Origin: Ancylobacter sp. SL191 | Lineage (GTDB): Bacteria > Pseudomonadota > Alphaproteobacteria > Rhizobiales > Xanthobacteraceae | NCBI RefSeq assembly: GCF_026625645.1 | Contig: NZ_CP113056.1 | Span: 3,075,001-3,139,000 of the forward strand | Direction: 5' to 3' | DNA: 64,000 bases | Shown here: in pieces, positions 1 to 9,640 of the stretch | Position numbering within the stretch: position 1 is the stretch's first letter | Layout: every line of letters starts with the position of its first letter | The notes under the pieces: generated by a model | The model's input: the letters and a program-made list of their open reading frames with translations, nothing else | Databases searched by the model: none | Told to the model about the DNA's origin: nothing | Made by a program: the position numbers and the translations under genes

Positions 1-186
1 GACGATGGCATTCCGCGTCAGGGCGCGCGGGGGCTGATGTGGCTGACGCTGGCCCGTGACGCGGCCGCCGGTCCCGAGGACAAGTGGGTCGTCGACCTCT
101 ATGAGGAGGCCTTTGCTGGCGCCAGCTCGGATGAGCGCGCCATGGCACTGGTCTATCTCGAGCAGTACATGAAGAACGTGCGCTGA
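1..186 (+). CDS. C-terminal end of a Sel1/TPR-repeat protein, ExoR-like (partial)
   Basis: Reading frame 1 is open from the first base to a TGA at 184-186 and gives the last 61 residues of a protein whose start lies outside the window. The visible part has a Sel1-like helical repeat pattern (RGLMWLTLARDAA, then WVVDLYEEAFAGASSDER and a final helix ending YMKNVR). This resembles the end of the periplasmic exopolysaccharide regulator ExoR of rhizobia, which I also recall lying next to xthA. ExoR inhibits the ExoS-ChvI two-component system. Only the tail is visible, so membership of the Sel1 family is likely and the ExoR assignment is tentative. Confidence 0.55.
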   Translation, partial: DDGIPRQGARGLMWLTLARDAAAGPEDKWVVDLYEEAFAGASSDERAMALVYLEQYMKNVR

Positions 187-201
187 GCGCGCCGGCCTTC
201 C

Positions 202-990
202 TCATCCCCCGACATCGAACTCCGCCCAGACCGGCACATGGTCCGACGGCTTCTCCCAGCCGCGCACATGCTTGTCGATGCCGGCGCTCTTCAGCCGGTC
301 GGCGGCCTGCGGCGAGAGCAGCAGATGATCGATGCGGATGCCGTTGTTCCGCGGCCAGGCACCCGCCTGATAGTCCCAGAAGCTGTAGAGGCCGGGCTCG
401 TCCGTGGTGGCGCGTAGCGCGTCGGTCAGGCCGAGATTGAGCAGTTCGCGGAACGAGGCGCGGGTCTGCGGCAGGAACAGCGCGTCATTCACCCAGGCCT
501 GCGGATGGGCGGCATCGGCCGCTTCCGGGATCACATTGTAGTCGCCGCAGACGATGAGCGGCTCTTCCAGTGCGAGGCGGGCGGCGACATGGTCCTTCAG
601 CCGCGCCATCCAGCCGAGCTTGTAGGGGTATTTCTCGGTGCCGACCGGATTGCCGTTCGGCAGATAGAGCCCGCACACCCGCACCGCGCCCTGCGACGTC
701 GACACCACCACCTCGATGAAGCGGGACTGCACGTCGCTTTCATCGCCGGGCAGGCCGGGCGACACCTCGTCGAAGGGCAGGCGCGAGAGAACCGCGACGC
801 CGTTGAAGCCCTTCTGGCCGTGGACGGCGACATTGTAGCCGAGCGCTTCGAACGCCTCGCGCGGGAACTGGTCGTCCTGGCACTTGATCTCCTGCAGGCA
901 CACGATGTCCGGCTGGCGGTCCTTCAGCCAAGCGACCGTGTTGTCGATGCGCAGGCGGACGGAATTGACGTTCCAGGTGGCGATGATCAT
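202..990 (-). CDS. xthA: exodeoxyribonuclease III
   Basis: The 262-residue product matches the usual length of the Xth/APE1 endonuclease-exonuclease-phosphatase fold. It should cleave DNA 5' of abasic sites and degrade 3' ends in base-excision repair. Visible motifs are the N-terminal WNVNS, the metal-binding Glu in LQEIK (E34), the central GDYNV block, the RIDHLL motif and the catalytic SDH at 249-251. All expected active-site elements are present. It converges with the ExoR-like gene, leaving only 15 bases between their stop codons. The start MIIATWNVNS is typical for the family. Confidence 0.95.
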   Translation of the reverse strand: MIIATWNVNSVRLRIDNTVAWLKDRQPDIVCLQEIKCQDDQFPREAFEALGYNVAVHGQKGFNGVAVLSRLPFDEVSPGLPGDESDVQSRFIEVVVSTSQGAVRVCGLYLPNGNPVGTEKYPYKLGWMARLKDHVAARLALEEPLIVCGDYNVIPEAADAAHPQAWVNDALFLPQTRASFRELLNLGLTDALRATTDEPGLYSFWDYQAGAWPRNNGIRIDHLLLSPQAADRLKSAGIDKHVRGWEKPSDHVPVWAEFDVGG

Positions 991-1025
991 CGGGGCCTGC
1001 CAGGTCGGTGAATCGGAGCGCGAGC

Positions 1026-1775
1026 TTACAGCACCGGCATCAGCCGGCGCAGGATGAGCGCGGACGAGAGCGCGACCTCATCCACGAACTGCCGGAAATC
1101 GAAATGCGATTCGTTGCCGGCGAGATCTGAAAGCGCGCGGATGACCAGCCAGGGCACGCCGAAGGCGGCACAGGCCTGAGCCATGGCGGCGCCTTCCATC
1201 TCGACGGCGACGCCGCCCAGCTCCTCATGCAGACGCCGGCGCAGGCTCTCGCTGTTGACGAACTGATCGCCGGTCAGCACGCGGCCGAAATGCAGGCGGG
1301 GAGGGCGCTCATCGGAGGTGGCGGAGAGCGGCGACAGCGCCATATCGGCGAGCGCCGCGCGCACCCGCTCGAGCAGCGCGGCTTCGGCGCTGTGACCGAG
1401 CTCATCGGTCGGCGCGAAAAAAGGAAGAAAGCCGGCCTGATAGACGGTGAAGCCGGCCTCCGAGGTATAGCCGGCATCGTGCTGGACCACATGATCGGCG
1501 ATCACCACGTCACCAATCGCCAGCGCGGGATCGAGCCCGCCGGCAATCCCGGAGAACACCACGACGCGGCAGCCGAAGCGCTCGATCAGCAGCGTCGCGG
1601 CTATGGCGGCATTGACCTTGCCCATGCCGGCGCGGGCCAGCACCACGGGCTCGCCGTCGAGTCGACCGGCATGAAAGCGCATGCCGGCGACCTCGGTGAT
1701 CTCGGCCGCGATCAGGTTGTCGGCGAGATAGGCGAGCTCCTGCGGAATCGCGCAGAGAACGCCGACCGGACCCAT
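1026..1775 (-). CDS. mtnN: 5'-methylthioadenosine/S-adenosylhomocysteine nucleosidase family protein
   Basis: The 249-residue protein has the purine nucleoside phosphorylase/nucleosidase fold. It should hydrolyse MTA or SAH to adenine and a thiosugar in methionine salvage. Visible motifs are the N-terminal CAIPQE block, the glycine-rich GIAGG segment, VEMEGAAMAQ (substrate ribose binding) and the catalytic-Asp region SDLAGN near the C-terminus. I place the start at 1775 because this ATG overlaps the erpA stop in a TGATG arrangement, implying translational coupling. A longer in-frame start at 1805 would lie inside erpA and adds residues not typical of the family. Other nucleosidases of this superfamily cannot be excluded by eye. 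Confidence 0.85.
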   Translation of the reverse strand: MGPVGVLCAIPQELAYLADNLIAAEITEVAGMRFHAGRLDGEPVVLARAGMGKVNAAIAATLLIERFGCRVVVFSGIAGGLDPALAIGDVVIADHVVQHDAGYTSEAGFTVYQAGFLPFFAPTDELGHSAEAALLERVRAALADMALSPLSATSDERPPRLHFGRVLTGDQFVNSESLRRRLHEELGGVAVEMEGAAMAQACAAFGVPWLVIRALSDLAGNESHFDFRQFVDEVALSSALILRRLMPVL

Positions 1776-2158
1776 CACAGGGCGAAGCTGGTGCCGCAGC
1801 CGCACGAGGACGTCGCGTGCGGGTTGTTGATGCGGAACGAGGCGCCGATCAGGTCATCGACGAAATCGAGCTGCGAGCCGGACATATACTCAAGCGAGAC
1901 CGGGTCGATCACCACGCGGGCGGCGCCGTCGACGATCACGATATCGTCCGCGTCACGCTCGCGGGTGATGTCGAACTTGTACTGGAAGCCGGAGCAGCCG
2001 CCACCCTCCACGCTGACCCGCAGCATGGCATCGCCGGGTTCGCCCTGGAGAATCTCGGCGATGCGGCGGATGGCACTCGCGGTTACCCCGACGCCCGTGG
2101 CGGGGGGAGGCGAACCGGCGTTTGAGGACGCATTCGGCAGTGCGGGGCTTGCGCTCAT
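1775..2158 (-). CDS. erpA: iron-sulfur cluster insertion protein ErpA (A-type carrier)
   Basis: The 127-residue A-type Fe-S carrier receives clusters from the SUF/ISC scaffold and delivers them to apoproteins. The three conserved ligands are visible: C55 in GGGCSGF, and C119 and C121 in the terminal SCGCG motif. About 22 Ala/Pro/Ser-rich residues precede the domain. The start at 2158 (MSASPALP) is chosen because the frame extends upstream into the divergent dgt gene with no family similarity. It is the first gene of a minus-strand pair with the nucleosidase. Complex I, encoded elsewhere in this window, is a plausible client, but that is inference. Confidence 0.92.
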   Translation of the reverse strand: MSASPALPNASSNAGSPPPATGVGVTASAIRRIAEILQGEPGDAMLRVSVEGGGCSGFQYKFDITRERDADDIVIVDGAARVVIDPVSLEYMSGSQLDFVDDLIGASFRINNPHATSSCGCGTSFAL

Positions 2159-2250
2159 CTCGCGGCCTTCGGGTTGAATATGAACTGACTGGATAGTTAA
2201 GTGCTGCCGGCCCCGAGTCAAAGGGGCATCGACGCAGGGGAGATGCGCGC

Positions 2251-3423
2251 ATGGCGGTGGCCGGAGCAGAGCCGCGCGTGGCATGGGCCTCGCGGGCGGA
2301 AGAAAGCCGCGGCCGTCTCCATGGCGAGCCGGACGGCGACGGGCGCAGCCGCTTCCGCCGCGACGCGGACCGCATTATCCATTCCTCGGCCTTCCGCCGC
2401 CTCGCCTACAAGACACAGGTCTTCTCCTATCACGAGGGTGACCATTACCGCACGCGCCTGACCCATACGCTGGAGGTCGTGCAGGTCGCCCGCTCGCTGG
2501 CGCGCGCGCTCGGGCTCGACGAGGATCTCGCCGAGGCGCTGGCGCTGGCGCATGACCTCGGCCACCCGCCCTTCGCCCATGCCGGCGAGCGCGTGCTCGA
2601 CGCCTGCATGGCCGGCTATGGCGGCTTCGACCACAACGCCCAGTCGCTGCGTGTCGTCACCCGGCTGGAGAATCGCTACCCCTCCTTCGACGGGCTCAAC
2701 CTCACCTGGGAGACCCTCGAGGGCATCGTGAAGCATAATGGCCCGCTCGCCGGGCCGCTGCCGCATGCCATCGAGGTTCACGCGGAGAAGCAGGATCTGT
2801 GGCTGTGGAGCTGGGCCTCCGCCGAGGCGCAGGTTGCCGCCATCTCCGACGACATCGCCTATGATGTGCACGATCTCGACGACGGCCTGCGAGCCGGCCT
2901 GTTCGACATCGAGGAATTCGCCGACCTGCCGCTGGTCGGCAATATCATCGCGGATATTCGCACGCATTTTCCGGGCCTCGACCGCTCCCGCTTCATCCAT
3001 GAAATCGGTCGGCGGATGATTACCGCGCTGATCGAGGATGTGGTGGGGGAGACCCGCCGCCGTGCGGCCCACGCCCAGCCTGACAGCGCGGATGCCGTGC
3101 GGCGCCTCGGGCGGACTCTCGTCGGTTTCTCCGTTCCGATGGCAGAGGCCGAGCGGGCAGTGAAGGCCTTCCTGTTCCCCCGCATGTACCGTCACCCCCG
3201 CGTGATGGCGGAGATGGATGCGGCGGGCGAGGTCGTGCGGGCGCTGTTCAACCGCTACATGCAGGACGACCGGGCGCTGCCGGAGGAATGGCGCGCCGGT
3301 GTCGCCGGCCGCACCGAGTCCGCCCGCGCCCGGCGGATCGCCGACTTCATCGCCGGCCAGACCGACCGCTATGCGCTGGCCGAACATGCCCGTCTCTTTG
3401 ACAGCGTACCTGAACTGCGGTAG
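2251..3423 (+). CDS. dgt: deoxyguanosinetriphosphate triphosphohydrolase-like protein
   Basis: The 390-residue HD-superfamily phosphohydrolase should release triphosphate from dNTPs and so help control nucleotide pools. The metal-binding HD signature is visible: H72 in the LTHTLEV helix, the H101-D102 pair in ALAHDLGHPPF, and a downstream DDIAYDVHD motif. The N-terminal RRDADRIIHSSAFRRL block is typical of the short dGTPase-like type 2 family. It is divergent from erpA, with 92 bases between them that must hold both promoters. A GGGGA-like Shine-Dalgarno lies roughly ten bases before the ATG. argS follows after 60 bases, so the two may be cotranscribed. Confidence 0.93.
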   Translation: MAVAGAEPRVAWASRAEESRGRLHGEPDGDGRSRFRRDADRIIHSSAFRRLAYKTQVFSYHEGDHYRTRLTHTLEVVQVARSLARALGLDEDLAEALALAHDLGHPPFAHAGERVLDACMAGYGGFDHNAQSLRVVTRLENRYPSFDGLNLTWETLEGIVKHNGPLAGPLPHAIEVHAEKQDLWLWSWASAEAQVAAISDDIAYDVHDLDDGLRAGLFDIEEFADLPLVGNIIADIRTHFPGLDRSRFIHEIGRRMITALIEDVVGETRRRAAHAQPDSADAVRRLGRTLVGFSVPMAEAERAVKAFLFPRMYRHPRVMAEMDAAGEVVRALFNRYMQDDRALPEEWRAGVAGRTESARARRIADFIAGQTDRYALAEHARLFDSVPELR

Positions 3424-3483
3424 CGGCAGCGGCCGTCCTTTCCGGCCCTGCGGGCCGACGCGCCGAGCCGAGAGCTGCTGCCG

Positions 3484-5250
3484 ATGAACCTGTTCGCCAT
3501 CTTCGCCGACCATGTGCGTGACGCCGTGGGCCAGCTTGCCGCTGAAGGCCGCGTGCCGGCCGGGCTCGATGTAGCGCGCGTCGTGGTCGAGCCGCCGCGC
3601 GAGGCCAGCCATGGCGATCTCGCGACCAATGCCGCGATGGTGCTGGCCAAGGAAGCGAAGATGAAACCCCGCGACCTCGCCGAGGCGCTGGTGCCGAAGC
3701 TCGCGGCCGTCGCCGGCGTGGCGCGCGTCGAGGTGGCGGGCCCCGGCTTCATCAATATCGCGCTTGATCTCGCCTACTGGCCGCGCGTGCTGGCGGCCGC
3801 GCTGACGGCGGGCCGTGCCTTCGGCCGCTCCGAGCTGGGCGCCGGCGAGAAGATCAATGTGGAGTACGTCTCTGCCAACCCGACCGGGCCGATGCATGTC
3901 GGCCATTGCCGCGGCGCGGTGTTCGGCGATGCGCTGGCGAACCTTCTGGCCTTTGCCGGTCACGAAGTGACGCGCGAATATTACATCAACGATGCCGGCG
4001 TGCAGGTGGACGTGCTCGCGCGCTCCGCCTTCCTGCGCTACCGCGAGGCGCTGGGCGAGGCGATCACCATTCCCGACGGCCTCTATCCCGGCGACTATCT
4101 GGTCCCGGTCGGCCATGCGCTGGTCGCCAAATATGCCAACACGCTGCTCGCGAAGTCCGAAGCCGAGTGGCTGCCGCTGGTGCGCGGTGTCGCCATCGAC
4201 ATGATGATGGCGATGATCCGCACCGACCTGAAGGCGCTGAACATCAGCTTCGACGTCTACTTCTCCGAGCGCACGCTCCATGCTCGCGAGGGCGGCAACG
4301 CCTCGATCATCGACCGGCTGCTGGACGAGATGCGCGCCCGCGACCTTGTTTATCAGGGCAGCCTTCCCCCGCCCAAGGGCGCGCCGGTGGAGGATTGGGA
4401 GGATCGGGAGCAGACCCTGTTCCGCGCCACCGGCTTCGGCGACGAGATCGACCGCCCGCTGGTGAAGTCGGACGGCACCTACACCTACTTCGCCGCCGAT
4501 ATCGCCTATCACAAGAACAAGTTCGATCGCGGCTTTAAGCAGATGATCGACGTCTGGGGCGCCGATCATGGCGGCTATATCAAGCGGATGCAGGCGGCGG
4601 TGACCGCCGCGACCGCCGGGCAGGGCGCGCTTGATGTCGAGATCTGCCAGCTCGTGCGCCTGCTGCGTAATGGCGAGCCGGTGAAGATGTCGAAGCGCGC
4701 GGGCACCTTCGTCACGCTGCGCGACGTCGTGGATGAGGTCGGTGTCGATCCCGTCCGCTTCATGATGCTCTACCGCAAGAACGACGCGGTGCTCGACTTC
4801 GATCTCGCCAAGGTGATCGAGCAGTCGCGCGACAATCCGGTGTTCTATGTCCAGTATGCCCATGCGCGGGCATCCTCGATCCTGCGCAATGCGCGCGAGG
4901 CGTTCCCGGACCTGCCGACCGAACTGGGGGCCTTTGCGGAGGCCGAGCTCTCCCGTCTCGATGACGAAGGGGAGATTGGGCTTGCCAAGCTCATCGCCGC
5001 CTATCCCCGGCTCATCGAGCAGGCGGCCAGCGCGCGCGAGCCGCACCGCGTGGCGTTTTATCTCTACGATCTCGCCAGCGCCCTGCATGGACAGTGGAAT
5101 CGCGGGAAAGACATGCCACATTTACGCTTCATTATCGAAGATGATCGAAACTTGACCTACGCGCGGCTGGCGCTTGTGCACGCGGTCGCGCTGATCATCG
5201 CTTCAGGACTTTCGATTCTTGGAGTCGATGCTCCCGAAGAAATGCGGTGA
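3484..5250 (+). CDS. argS: arginyl-tRNA synthetase
   Basis: The 588-residue class I aminoacyl-tRNA synthetase charges tRNA-Arg. The N-terminal Add-1 domain precedes the Rossmann fold, which carries the HIGH-type motif HVGH at 138-141. The KMSKR loop is exact at 401-405. The C-terminal anticodon-binding DALR domain contains the expected helices with a VQYAHARA segment. Length is normal for the family. It sits between dgt and the SPOR-domain protein, a neighbourhood I recall as common in Hyphomicrobiales. A GC-rich hairpin-like run lies in the short gap after dgt but lacks a T tract. Confidence 0.98.
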   Translation: MNLFAIFADHVRDAVGQLAAEGRVPAGLDVARVVVEPPREASHGDLATNAAMVLAKEAKMKPRDLAEALVPKLAAVAGVARVEVAGPGFINIALDLAYWPRVLAAALTAGRAFGRSELGAGEKINVEYVSANPTGPMHVGHCRGAVFGDALANLLAFAGHEVTREYYINDAGVQVDVLARSAFLRYREALGEAITIPDGLYPGDYLVPVGHALVAKYANTLLAKSEAEWLPLVRGVAIDMMMAMIRTDLKALNISFDVYFSERTLHAREGGNASIIDRLLDEMRARDLVYQGSLPPPKGAPVEDWEDREQTLFRATGFGDEIDRPLVKSDGTYTYFAADIAYHKNKFDRGFKQMIDVWGADHGGYIKRMQAAVTAATAGQGALDVEICQLVRLLRNGEPVKMSKRAGTFVTLRDVVDEVGVDPVRFMMLYRKNDAVLDFDLAKVIEQSRDNPVFYVQYAHARASSILRNAREAFPDLPTELGAFAEAELSRLDDEGEIGLAKLIAAYPRLIEQAASAREPHRVAFYLYDLASALHGQWNRGKDMPHLRFIIEDDRNLTYARLALVHAVALIIASGLSILGVDAPEEMR

Positions 5251-5370
5251 GCGAGTCGCGGAACGGGTGCTTCCTCCTGAGGTGCCCGCAGATCGCATCT
5301 GACCTGCCGCCGCCGATGTGCCGCCTCCCGGCGGGTGTGTAGCGAGACGCAGCGAACAGGTTCGGTGAAC

Positions 5371-7032
5371 ATGGCCAACGACACGACGCGTAATCGGCAG
5401 GGCGGTCCCGCTGAGGATCCGCTTGCCGAACTCGCTCGCCTGATGGGTCAGGAAGACGAATTCGCGGATCTGCTGCGTCAGGCCCAGTCCGCGCGGCCTG
5501 CGGCTCGTCCGGCCGCGCCCGCGCCGGCCAGTCCGCCCCCTGCGGCGGCGCGCCCGCCGCTGCCGCCGCGTCCGGCCTCGACCCGTCCCTCGGCCCCGCC
5601 GAGCGCCCCCCCGGCCCAACCTCGTCCCGCCGCGCCGACCTCTTTCTCGGCGCTGGCGGCTGATGTCTTCGCCGAGACGCCGCGCCGTCCGGCCCCGCCC
5701 GCGACTCCCGCGCCGCGTTCCTCGCTTGAGGATACGGCGCGCGATCTCAACCGCTCCATGGTCCGCCCCGAGCGGGCTGCGCCGCCGGCTCCGCGCCCTC
5801 CCGAGCCGCGCGCTCCGCAGCCCCGTTCGCGTGACGAGGCGGCGATTGGCGACAGCGCAGCCGACGCCATTTCGCGCGCCCTGTCGCAGCCGTTCAATCT
5901 GGTGGATGACCCGGTCTATGAAGATCCCCGCGCTGCCGGGCGGGCGGCCCCGCGTGGCGAATCGGCTCCGCCGGCCTGGATGGCGCGTGGCGCGGCTCCG
6001 GCCCCGGCTCCCGCTCCCGCGCGGGACGCTCCGGCCGGCGACGATGCCTATGATTACGGCCGCTCGGCTGACGCCGATGAAGGCTATGACGAGGAAGAAT
6101 TCGTCGAGCAGAATTACCAGATCGATGGCGAGGAGCGGGCTCGGTCCGGCCGCCGCCGCCTGGCGCTCGTCGTCGCCGTTGTGGCCCTCGCCGCCGTCGG
6201 CACGGTCACCGGCTATGTGCTCGTCGCCAATAAGCGCGCCAGCGTCTCCGCCTCGGGCGATGCGCCGGTGATCCACGCCGAGCAGGGGCCGAACAAGATC
6301 GTGCCGTCCCAGCCGGCGCCGGAGGCCTCCTCCGACGGCCAGAAGCTGATCTATGACCGCGTTGGCGGCAGCGCCCCGACTGGCAATGAGCGGGTCGTCT
6401 CCAGCGAGGAGCAGCCGGTCGATGTGAGCCAGGCGGCACAGCCGCAGCCGCGCGTCATCCAGCCGGCCACCAGCCCGAGCGCAAAGACAACCGAACCCAA
6501 GCGCGTGCGAACCCTCACCGTGCGGGCCGACGGCACGATCGTCGAGGACGCGACGCCGAGCCCTGTGCCTCCCGGCACGACGGCTTCCGTCCAATCCTCC
6601 GCGCAGCCGACGGCCTCCGCCCCGGCGCCGCTGAGCACCGGCTCGGGCGCGCCGGTCTCGACCAGCCCGACGCCGCTCGCCGCGACGCCCTCCATCGTGC
6701 CCAACGCGCCGAACCCGCCGGCCCGCGTTGCCGCCGCGCCGACACCGGCTCCGGCAGCGACCTCCGCCGCTCCGGCGCCGGCGGGCGCCTATGTGGTGCA
6801 GATCGCTTCGGTGCGCTCGGAGGCGGAAGCCCAGGCCACCTGGCGCTCCATGCAGGCGAAGTTTCCGGGCGTGCTGAACGGCCAGTCCATGGCGGTGCGC
6901 CGGGCGGACCTTGGCGACCGCGGCATCTACTACCGCGCCCAGGTTGGCTCCTTCACCAATCGTGACGATGCCAATGCACTCTGCCAGGCGCTGCGCGCGC
7001 AGGGCGGGGATTGCATGGTCCAGCGCAACTGA
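5371..7032 (+). CDS. SPOR domain-containing inner-membrane protein
   Basis: The 553-residue protein has an N-terminal cytoplasmic Pro/Ala-rich, low-complexity half and an acidic stretch (DEGYDEEEFVEQ). A single membrane helix follows at about 265-286 and a second Pro/Ala/Thr-rich periplasmic linker. A SPOR domain fills roughly 472-553, starting YVVQIASVRSEAEA. SPOR domains bind denuded glycan strands at the division septum, so a role in cell division or peptidoglycan remodelling is likely. The start at 5371 (MANDTTRN) fits better than the in-frame ATG at 5335. NagZ, another peptidoglycan enzyme, follows directly. I do not recognise a named orthologue; FtsN-like function is possible but unproven. 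Confidence 0.88.
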   Translation: MANDTTRNRQGGPAEDPLAELARLMGQEDEFADLLRQAQSARPAARPAAPAPASPPPAAARPPLPPRPASTRPSAPPSAPPAQPRPAAPTSFSALAADVFAETPRRPAPPATPAPRSSLEDTARDLNRSMVRPERAAPPAPRPPEPRAPQPRSRDEAAIGDSAADAISRALSQPFNLVDDPVYEDPRAAGRAAPRGESAPPAWMARGAAPAPAPAPARDAPAGDDAYDYGRSADADEGYDEEEFVEQNYQIDGEERARSGRRRLALVVAVVALAAVGTVTGYVLVANKRASVSASGDAPVIHAEQGPNKIVPSQPAPEASSDGQKLIYDRVGGSAPTGNERVVSSEEQPVDVSQAAQPQPRVIQPATSPSAKTTEPKRVRTLTVRADGTIVEDATPSPVPPGTTASVQSSAQPTASAPAPLSTGSGAPVSTSPTPLAATPSIVPNAPNPPARVAAAPTPAPAATSAAPAPAGAYVVQIASVRSEAEAQATWRSMQAKFPGVLNGQSMAVRRADLGDRGIYYRAQVGSFTNRDDANALCQALRAQGGDCMVQRN

Positions 7033-7055
7033 CCCCTAACCGAAGCAGCCGTCCC

Positions 7056-8084
7056 ATGACCGCCACGACCGCGCCGCGCGCCTTTATCACCGGCTGCGCC
7101 GGCACGCATCTGACGGCGGAGGAAGAGACCTTCCTTCGCGAGACCAATCCCTGGGGCTTCATCCTCTTTCGCCGCAACATCGAGACGCCCGCGCAGGTTG
7201 CCGCGCTTGTGGCGGCGTTCCGCGCGCTCGTCGACCGGCCCGATGCGCCGATCCTGATCGACCAGGAAGGCGGGCGCGTGCAGCGTCTCGGCCCGCCGCA
7301 CTGGCCGATCTACCCCCCGGCGGATGTCTTTGCCCAGCTTGCCGCCACCGCCAGCGAAGCCCGCGGGGCGGAGGCCGCGCGTCTCGGGGCGCGGCTGATG
7401 GCGGACGACCTTGCCGCGCTTGGTATCAATGTGGACTGCGTGCCCTGTGCCGATCTGCGCCTGCCGGAAGGCCACGGCATCATCGGTGACCGGGCCTATG
7501 GCGAGACGCCCGAGCGCGTTGCCGTGCTCGCCCGTGCCGCCGCCGAGGGGCTGATGCAGGGTGGCGTGCTGCCCGTGCTCAAGCACATTCCCGGTCATGG
7601 CCGCGCGCGCGCCGACAGCCATGAAAGCCTGCCAGTGGTCGAGACGTCGCGCGCGGAGCTGGAGGCGACGGATTTCGAGGCGTTCCGCCGGCTCGCCGAT
7701 CTTCCGCTCGGCATGACCGCCCATGTGGTCTACGCCGCGATCGACCCCGACGCGCCGGCCACAACCTCGAAGCGTGTCATCGACGAGATCATTCGCGGCT
7801 TCATCGGCTTCGATGGCGCGCTGATGAGCGACGATCTCTCCATGGGTGCGCTTGCCGGCTCGCTCGCCAGCCGCACGGCAGCCTCCTTCGCTGCCGGCTG
7901 CGACCTCGTGCTCCACTGCAATGGCAAGATCGACGAGATGCGCGAGGTCGCCGCGCACGCTCCGGTTCTCGCCGGGGACGCCGCCCGGCGTTGCGCCGCC
8001 GCGTTGGAGCGGGTCGCGCGTCCCACGATGATCGAACAAACGCAGGCGCGCGTTCAATTTTCGGCTATGATCGCGGCGTCCTAA
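7056..8084 (+). CDS. nagZ: beta-N-acetylhexosaminidase (NagZ type)
   Basis: The 342-residue glycoside hydrolase family 3 enzyme removes N-acetylglucosamine from muropeptides during cytoplasmic peptidoglycan recycling. Visible motifs are IDQEGGRVQRL, the substrate and catalytic-loop segment KHIPGHGRA beginning at K176 with the following DSH, and the nucleophile region MSDDLSMGAL. The start at 7056 (MTATTAPRAF) leaves a 23-base gap after the SPOR gene and is preferred over an upstream ATG inside it. Together with the preceding SPOR gene it suggests a small cell-wall unit. scpA begins 18 bases downstream. Confidence 0.93.
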   Translation: MTATTAPRAFITGCAGTHLTAEEETFLRETNPWGFILFRRNIETPAQVAALVAAFRALVDRPDAPILIDQEGGRVQRLGPPHWPIYPPADVFAQLAATASEARGAEAARLGARLMADDLAALGINVDCVPCADLRLPEGHGIIGDRAYGETPERVAVLARAAAEGLMQGGVLPVLKHIPGHGRARADSHESLPVVETSRAELEATDFEAFRRLADLPLGMTAHVVYAAIDPDAPATTSKRVIDEIIRGFIGFDGALMSDDLSMGALAGSLASRTAASFAAGCDLVLHCNGKIDEMREVAAHAPVLAGDAARRCAAALERVARPTMIEQTQARVQFSAMIAAS

Positions 8085-8102
8085 CGCCAGCGCGGTCACT
8101 TC

Positions 8103-8906
8103 ATGGAGCAAAGCCAGTTCGCTTTCGAGGCGGATGACGCCCGTTCGCCGGGCGAGCCGTCGCTCGTCGTGGACGTGGACGGCTTCGAGGGCCCGCTCGA
8201 CTTGCTGCTGGCGCTTGCGCGGACGCAGAAGGTGGATCTCGGGCGCATCTCGATCCTCGATCTCGCCGAGCAATATCTCACTTTCGTCGAGGCGGCACGG
8301 CGCATCCGGCTGGAACTTGCCGCCGACTATCTCGTGATGGCCGCCTGGCTGGCCTATCTGAAATCCCGCCTGCTGTTGCCCGAGCCGACGAAAGAGGAAG
8401 GGCCGAGCGCGGCCGATCTCGCCGCCGACCTCACCGAACGCCTGCGCCGGCTGGAGCAGATCCGCGCGGCGGCAGCGCATCTGGCGACCCGCGACCGCAT
8501 CGGCCACGAAGTGTTTGAACGCGGTGCGCCGGAGCCGCTGGAGCGCGGCGGGCCACAAACCTATGAGGCGACGCTGTACGAACTGCTCGCCGCCTATGGC
8601 GCGCAGCGGCAGAAGATGGCGCTGTCGCAGGTGCGTTTCGCCCCGCGCAACGTCGTGTCTCTGGCCGAGGCACGCGAGCGGCTGGAGCGGTTGATCGGCC
8701 GCCTCGCGCTTGGCGGGGAATGGGCGCGGCTCGACGGTTTCCTGCTCAACTGGATGGCGGACCCGAAAATGCGGGCGACCGCGCTCGCCTCCGGCTTTTC
8801 GGCGAGCCTGGAGATGGTGCGCGAGGGGCTGATCGACGTGCAGCAGGAGGCGCCCTTCGCTCCGATCTGGATTCGCACGCGCGCGACCGGCGGGGAGGGG
8901 GCATGA
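8103..8906 (+). CDS. scpA: segregation and condensation protein A
   Basis: This is the 267-residue kleisin subunit of the bacterial SMC condensin. The N-terminal FEGPLDLLLALARTQKVDL segment, which contacts the SMC neck, is near-canonical, followed by the ISILDLAEQYL helix. The C-terminal winged-helix region (LNWMADPKMRATALASGFSASLEMV) contacts the SMC head. ScpB follows with a four-base ATGA overlap, the usual arrangement. It acts in chromosome compaction and segregation. The smc gene is not in the window. Confidence 0.95.
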   Translation: MEQSQFAFEADDARSPGEPSLVVDVDGFEGPLDLLLALARTQKVDLGRISILDLAEQYLTFVEAARRIRLELAADYLVMAAWLAYLKSRLLLPEPTKEEGPSAADLAADLTERLRRLEQIRAAAAHLATRDRIGHEVFERGAPEPLERGGPQTYEATLYELLAAYGAQRQKMALSQVRFAPRNVVSLAEARERLERLIGRLALGGEWARLDGFLLNWMADPKMRATALASGFSASLEMVREGLIDVQQEAPFAPIWIRTRATGGEGA

Positions 8907-9610
8907 GCGCGGAGGCGGCGCGTGTGCCGCAGCCCGACCGCGAGCCTCTGATCCCCGACCGTGCGCTCGGGCTACGGCTGCTGGAGGCCATGCTGTTCGC
9001 TGCCGGCGAGCCGCTGGACGAGGCGACGCTGGCCGCCCGCCTGCCGGAGGGATCAGACCTGCGCGCGCTGCTGGCGCAACTGGCGGCGGATTATGCGCCG
9101 CGCGGCGTCAATCTCGTCCGGGTCGCTGGCAAGTGGATGCTGCGCACCGCGCCCGATCTCGGCTTCCTGCTGTCGCGCCACAAGCCGGAGCCACGCCGCC
9201 TCTCCCGCGCGGCGCTGGAGACGCTGGCGATCATCGCCTATCACCAGCCGGTGACGCGGGCGGAGATCGAGGAAATCCGTGGCGTTTCAACCAATAAGGG
9301 CACGCTCGACGTGCTGCTCGCCGCCGGCTGGGTGCGGATGCGCGGGCGCCGGCGCAGCCCCGGCCGGCCGGTTACCTATGGCACCACGGAGACCTTTCTG
9401 GTGCATTTCGGGCTCGACAGCATCCAGGATCTGCCGGGTCTGGAGGAGCTGCGCGGCACCGGGCTCATTGACGCGCGCGTCTCCGCCGGCTTAACCGTGC
9501 CCCTGCCCAGTGACGATGCCGGGCTGAAGGACGACGAGGATCCGCTGGAGCCCGAGTTCGACCTCTCCTTCGCCCCGGAACCGGAGGCGGATGATGAGGA
9601 CGAGGGGTAG
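8903..9610 (+). CDS. scpB: segregation and condensation protein B
   Basis: The 235-residue tandem winged-helix protein binds the ScpA kleisin as a dimer and regulates SMC loading. Visible are the first wHTH (RLLEAMLFAAGEPLDEATLAA), the LSRAALETLAIIAYHQPVTRAEIEEIRGV signature, which is the strongest hallmark of the family, and an acidic tail. The start at 8903 overlaps the scpA stop (ATGA), indicating coupled translation. The C-terminal 30 residues are rich in Asp and Glu. Thirty bases separate it from the downstream ABC ATPase. Confidence 0.95.
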   Translation: MSAEAARVPQPDREPLIPDRALGLRLLEAMLFAAGEPLDEATLAARLPEGSDLRALLAQLAADYAPRGVNLVRVAGKWMLRTAPDLGFLLSRHKPEPRRLSRAALETLAIIAYHQPVTRAEIEEIRGVSTNKGTLDVLLAAGWVRMRGRRRSPGRPVTYGTTETFLVHFGLDSIQDLPGLEELRGTGLIDARVSAGLTVPLPSDDAGLKDDEDPLEPEFDLSFAPEPEADDEDEG

Positions 9611-9640
9611 CGGCGGTTCCTCGCAGAGGAAAGGCGCCGC

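Noticed and set aside
2218..5121. A very long open frame (about 967 codons) on the minus strand, opposite dgt and argS
   Set aside because: It covers two well-conserved genes in antisense. Its product is rich in Arg, His and Gly with no recognisable domain, typical of mirror frames in high-GC DNA. Similar antisense frames opposite nuo, dnaE and other genes were rejected for the same reason.
5350..5375. A LexA-like GAAC repeat before the SPOR gene
   Set aside because: The two GAAC half-sites are separated by nine bases, not seven, so they do not match the consensus. A similar pair near 57850 has five-base spacing and was rejected as well.
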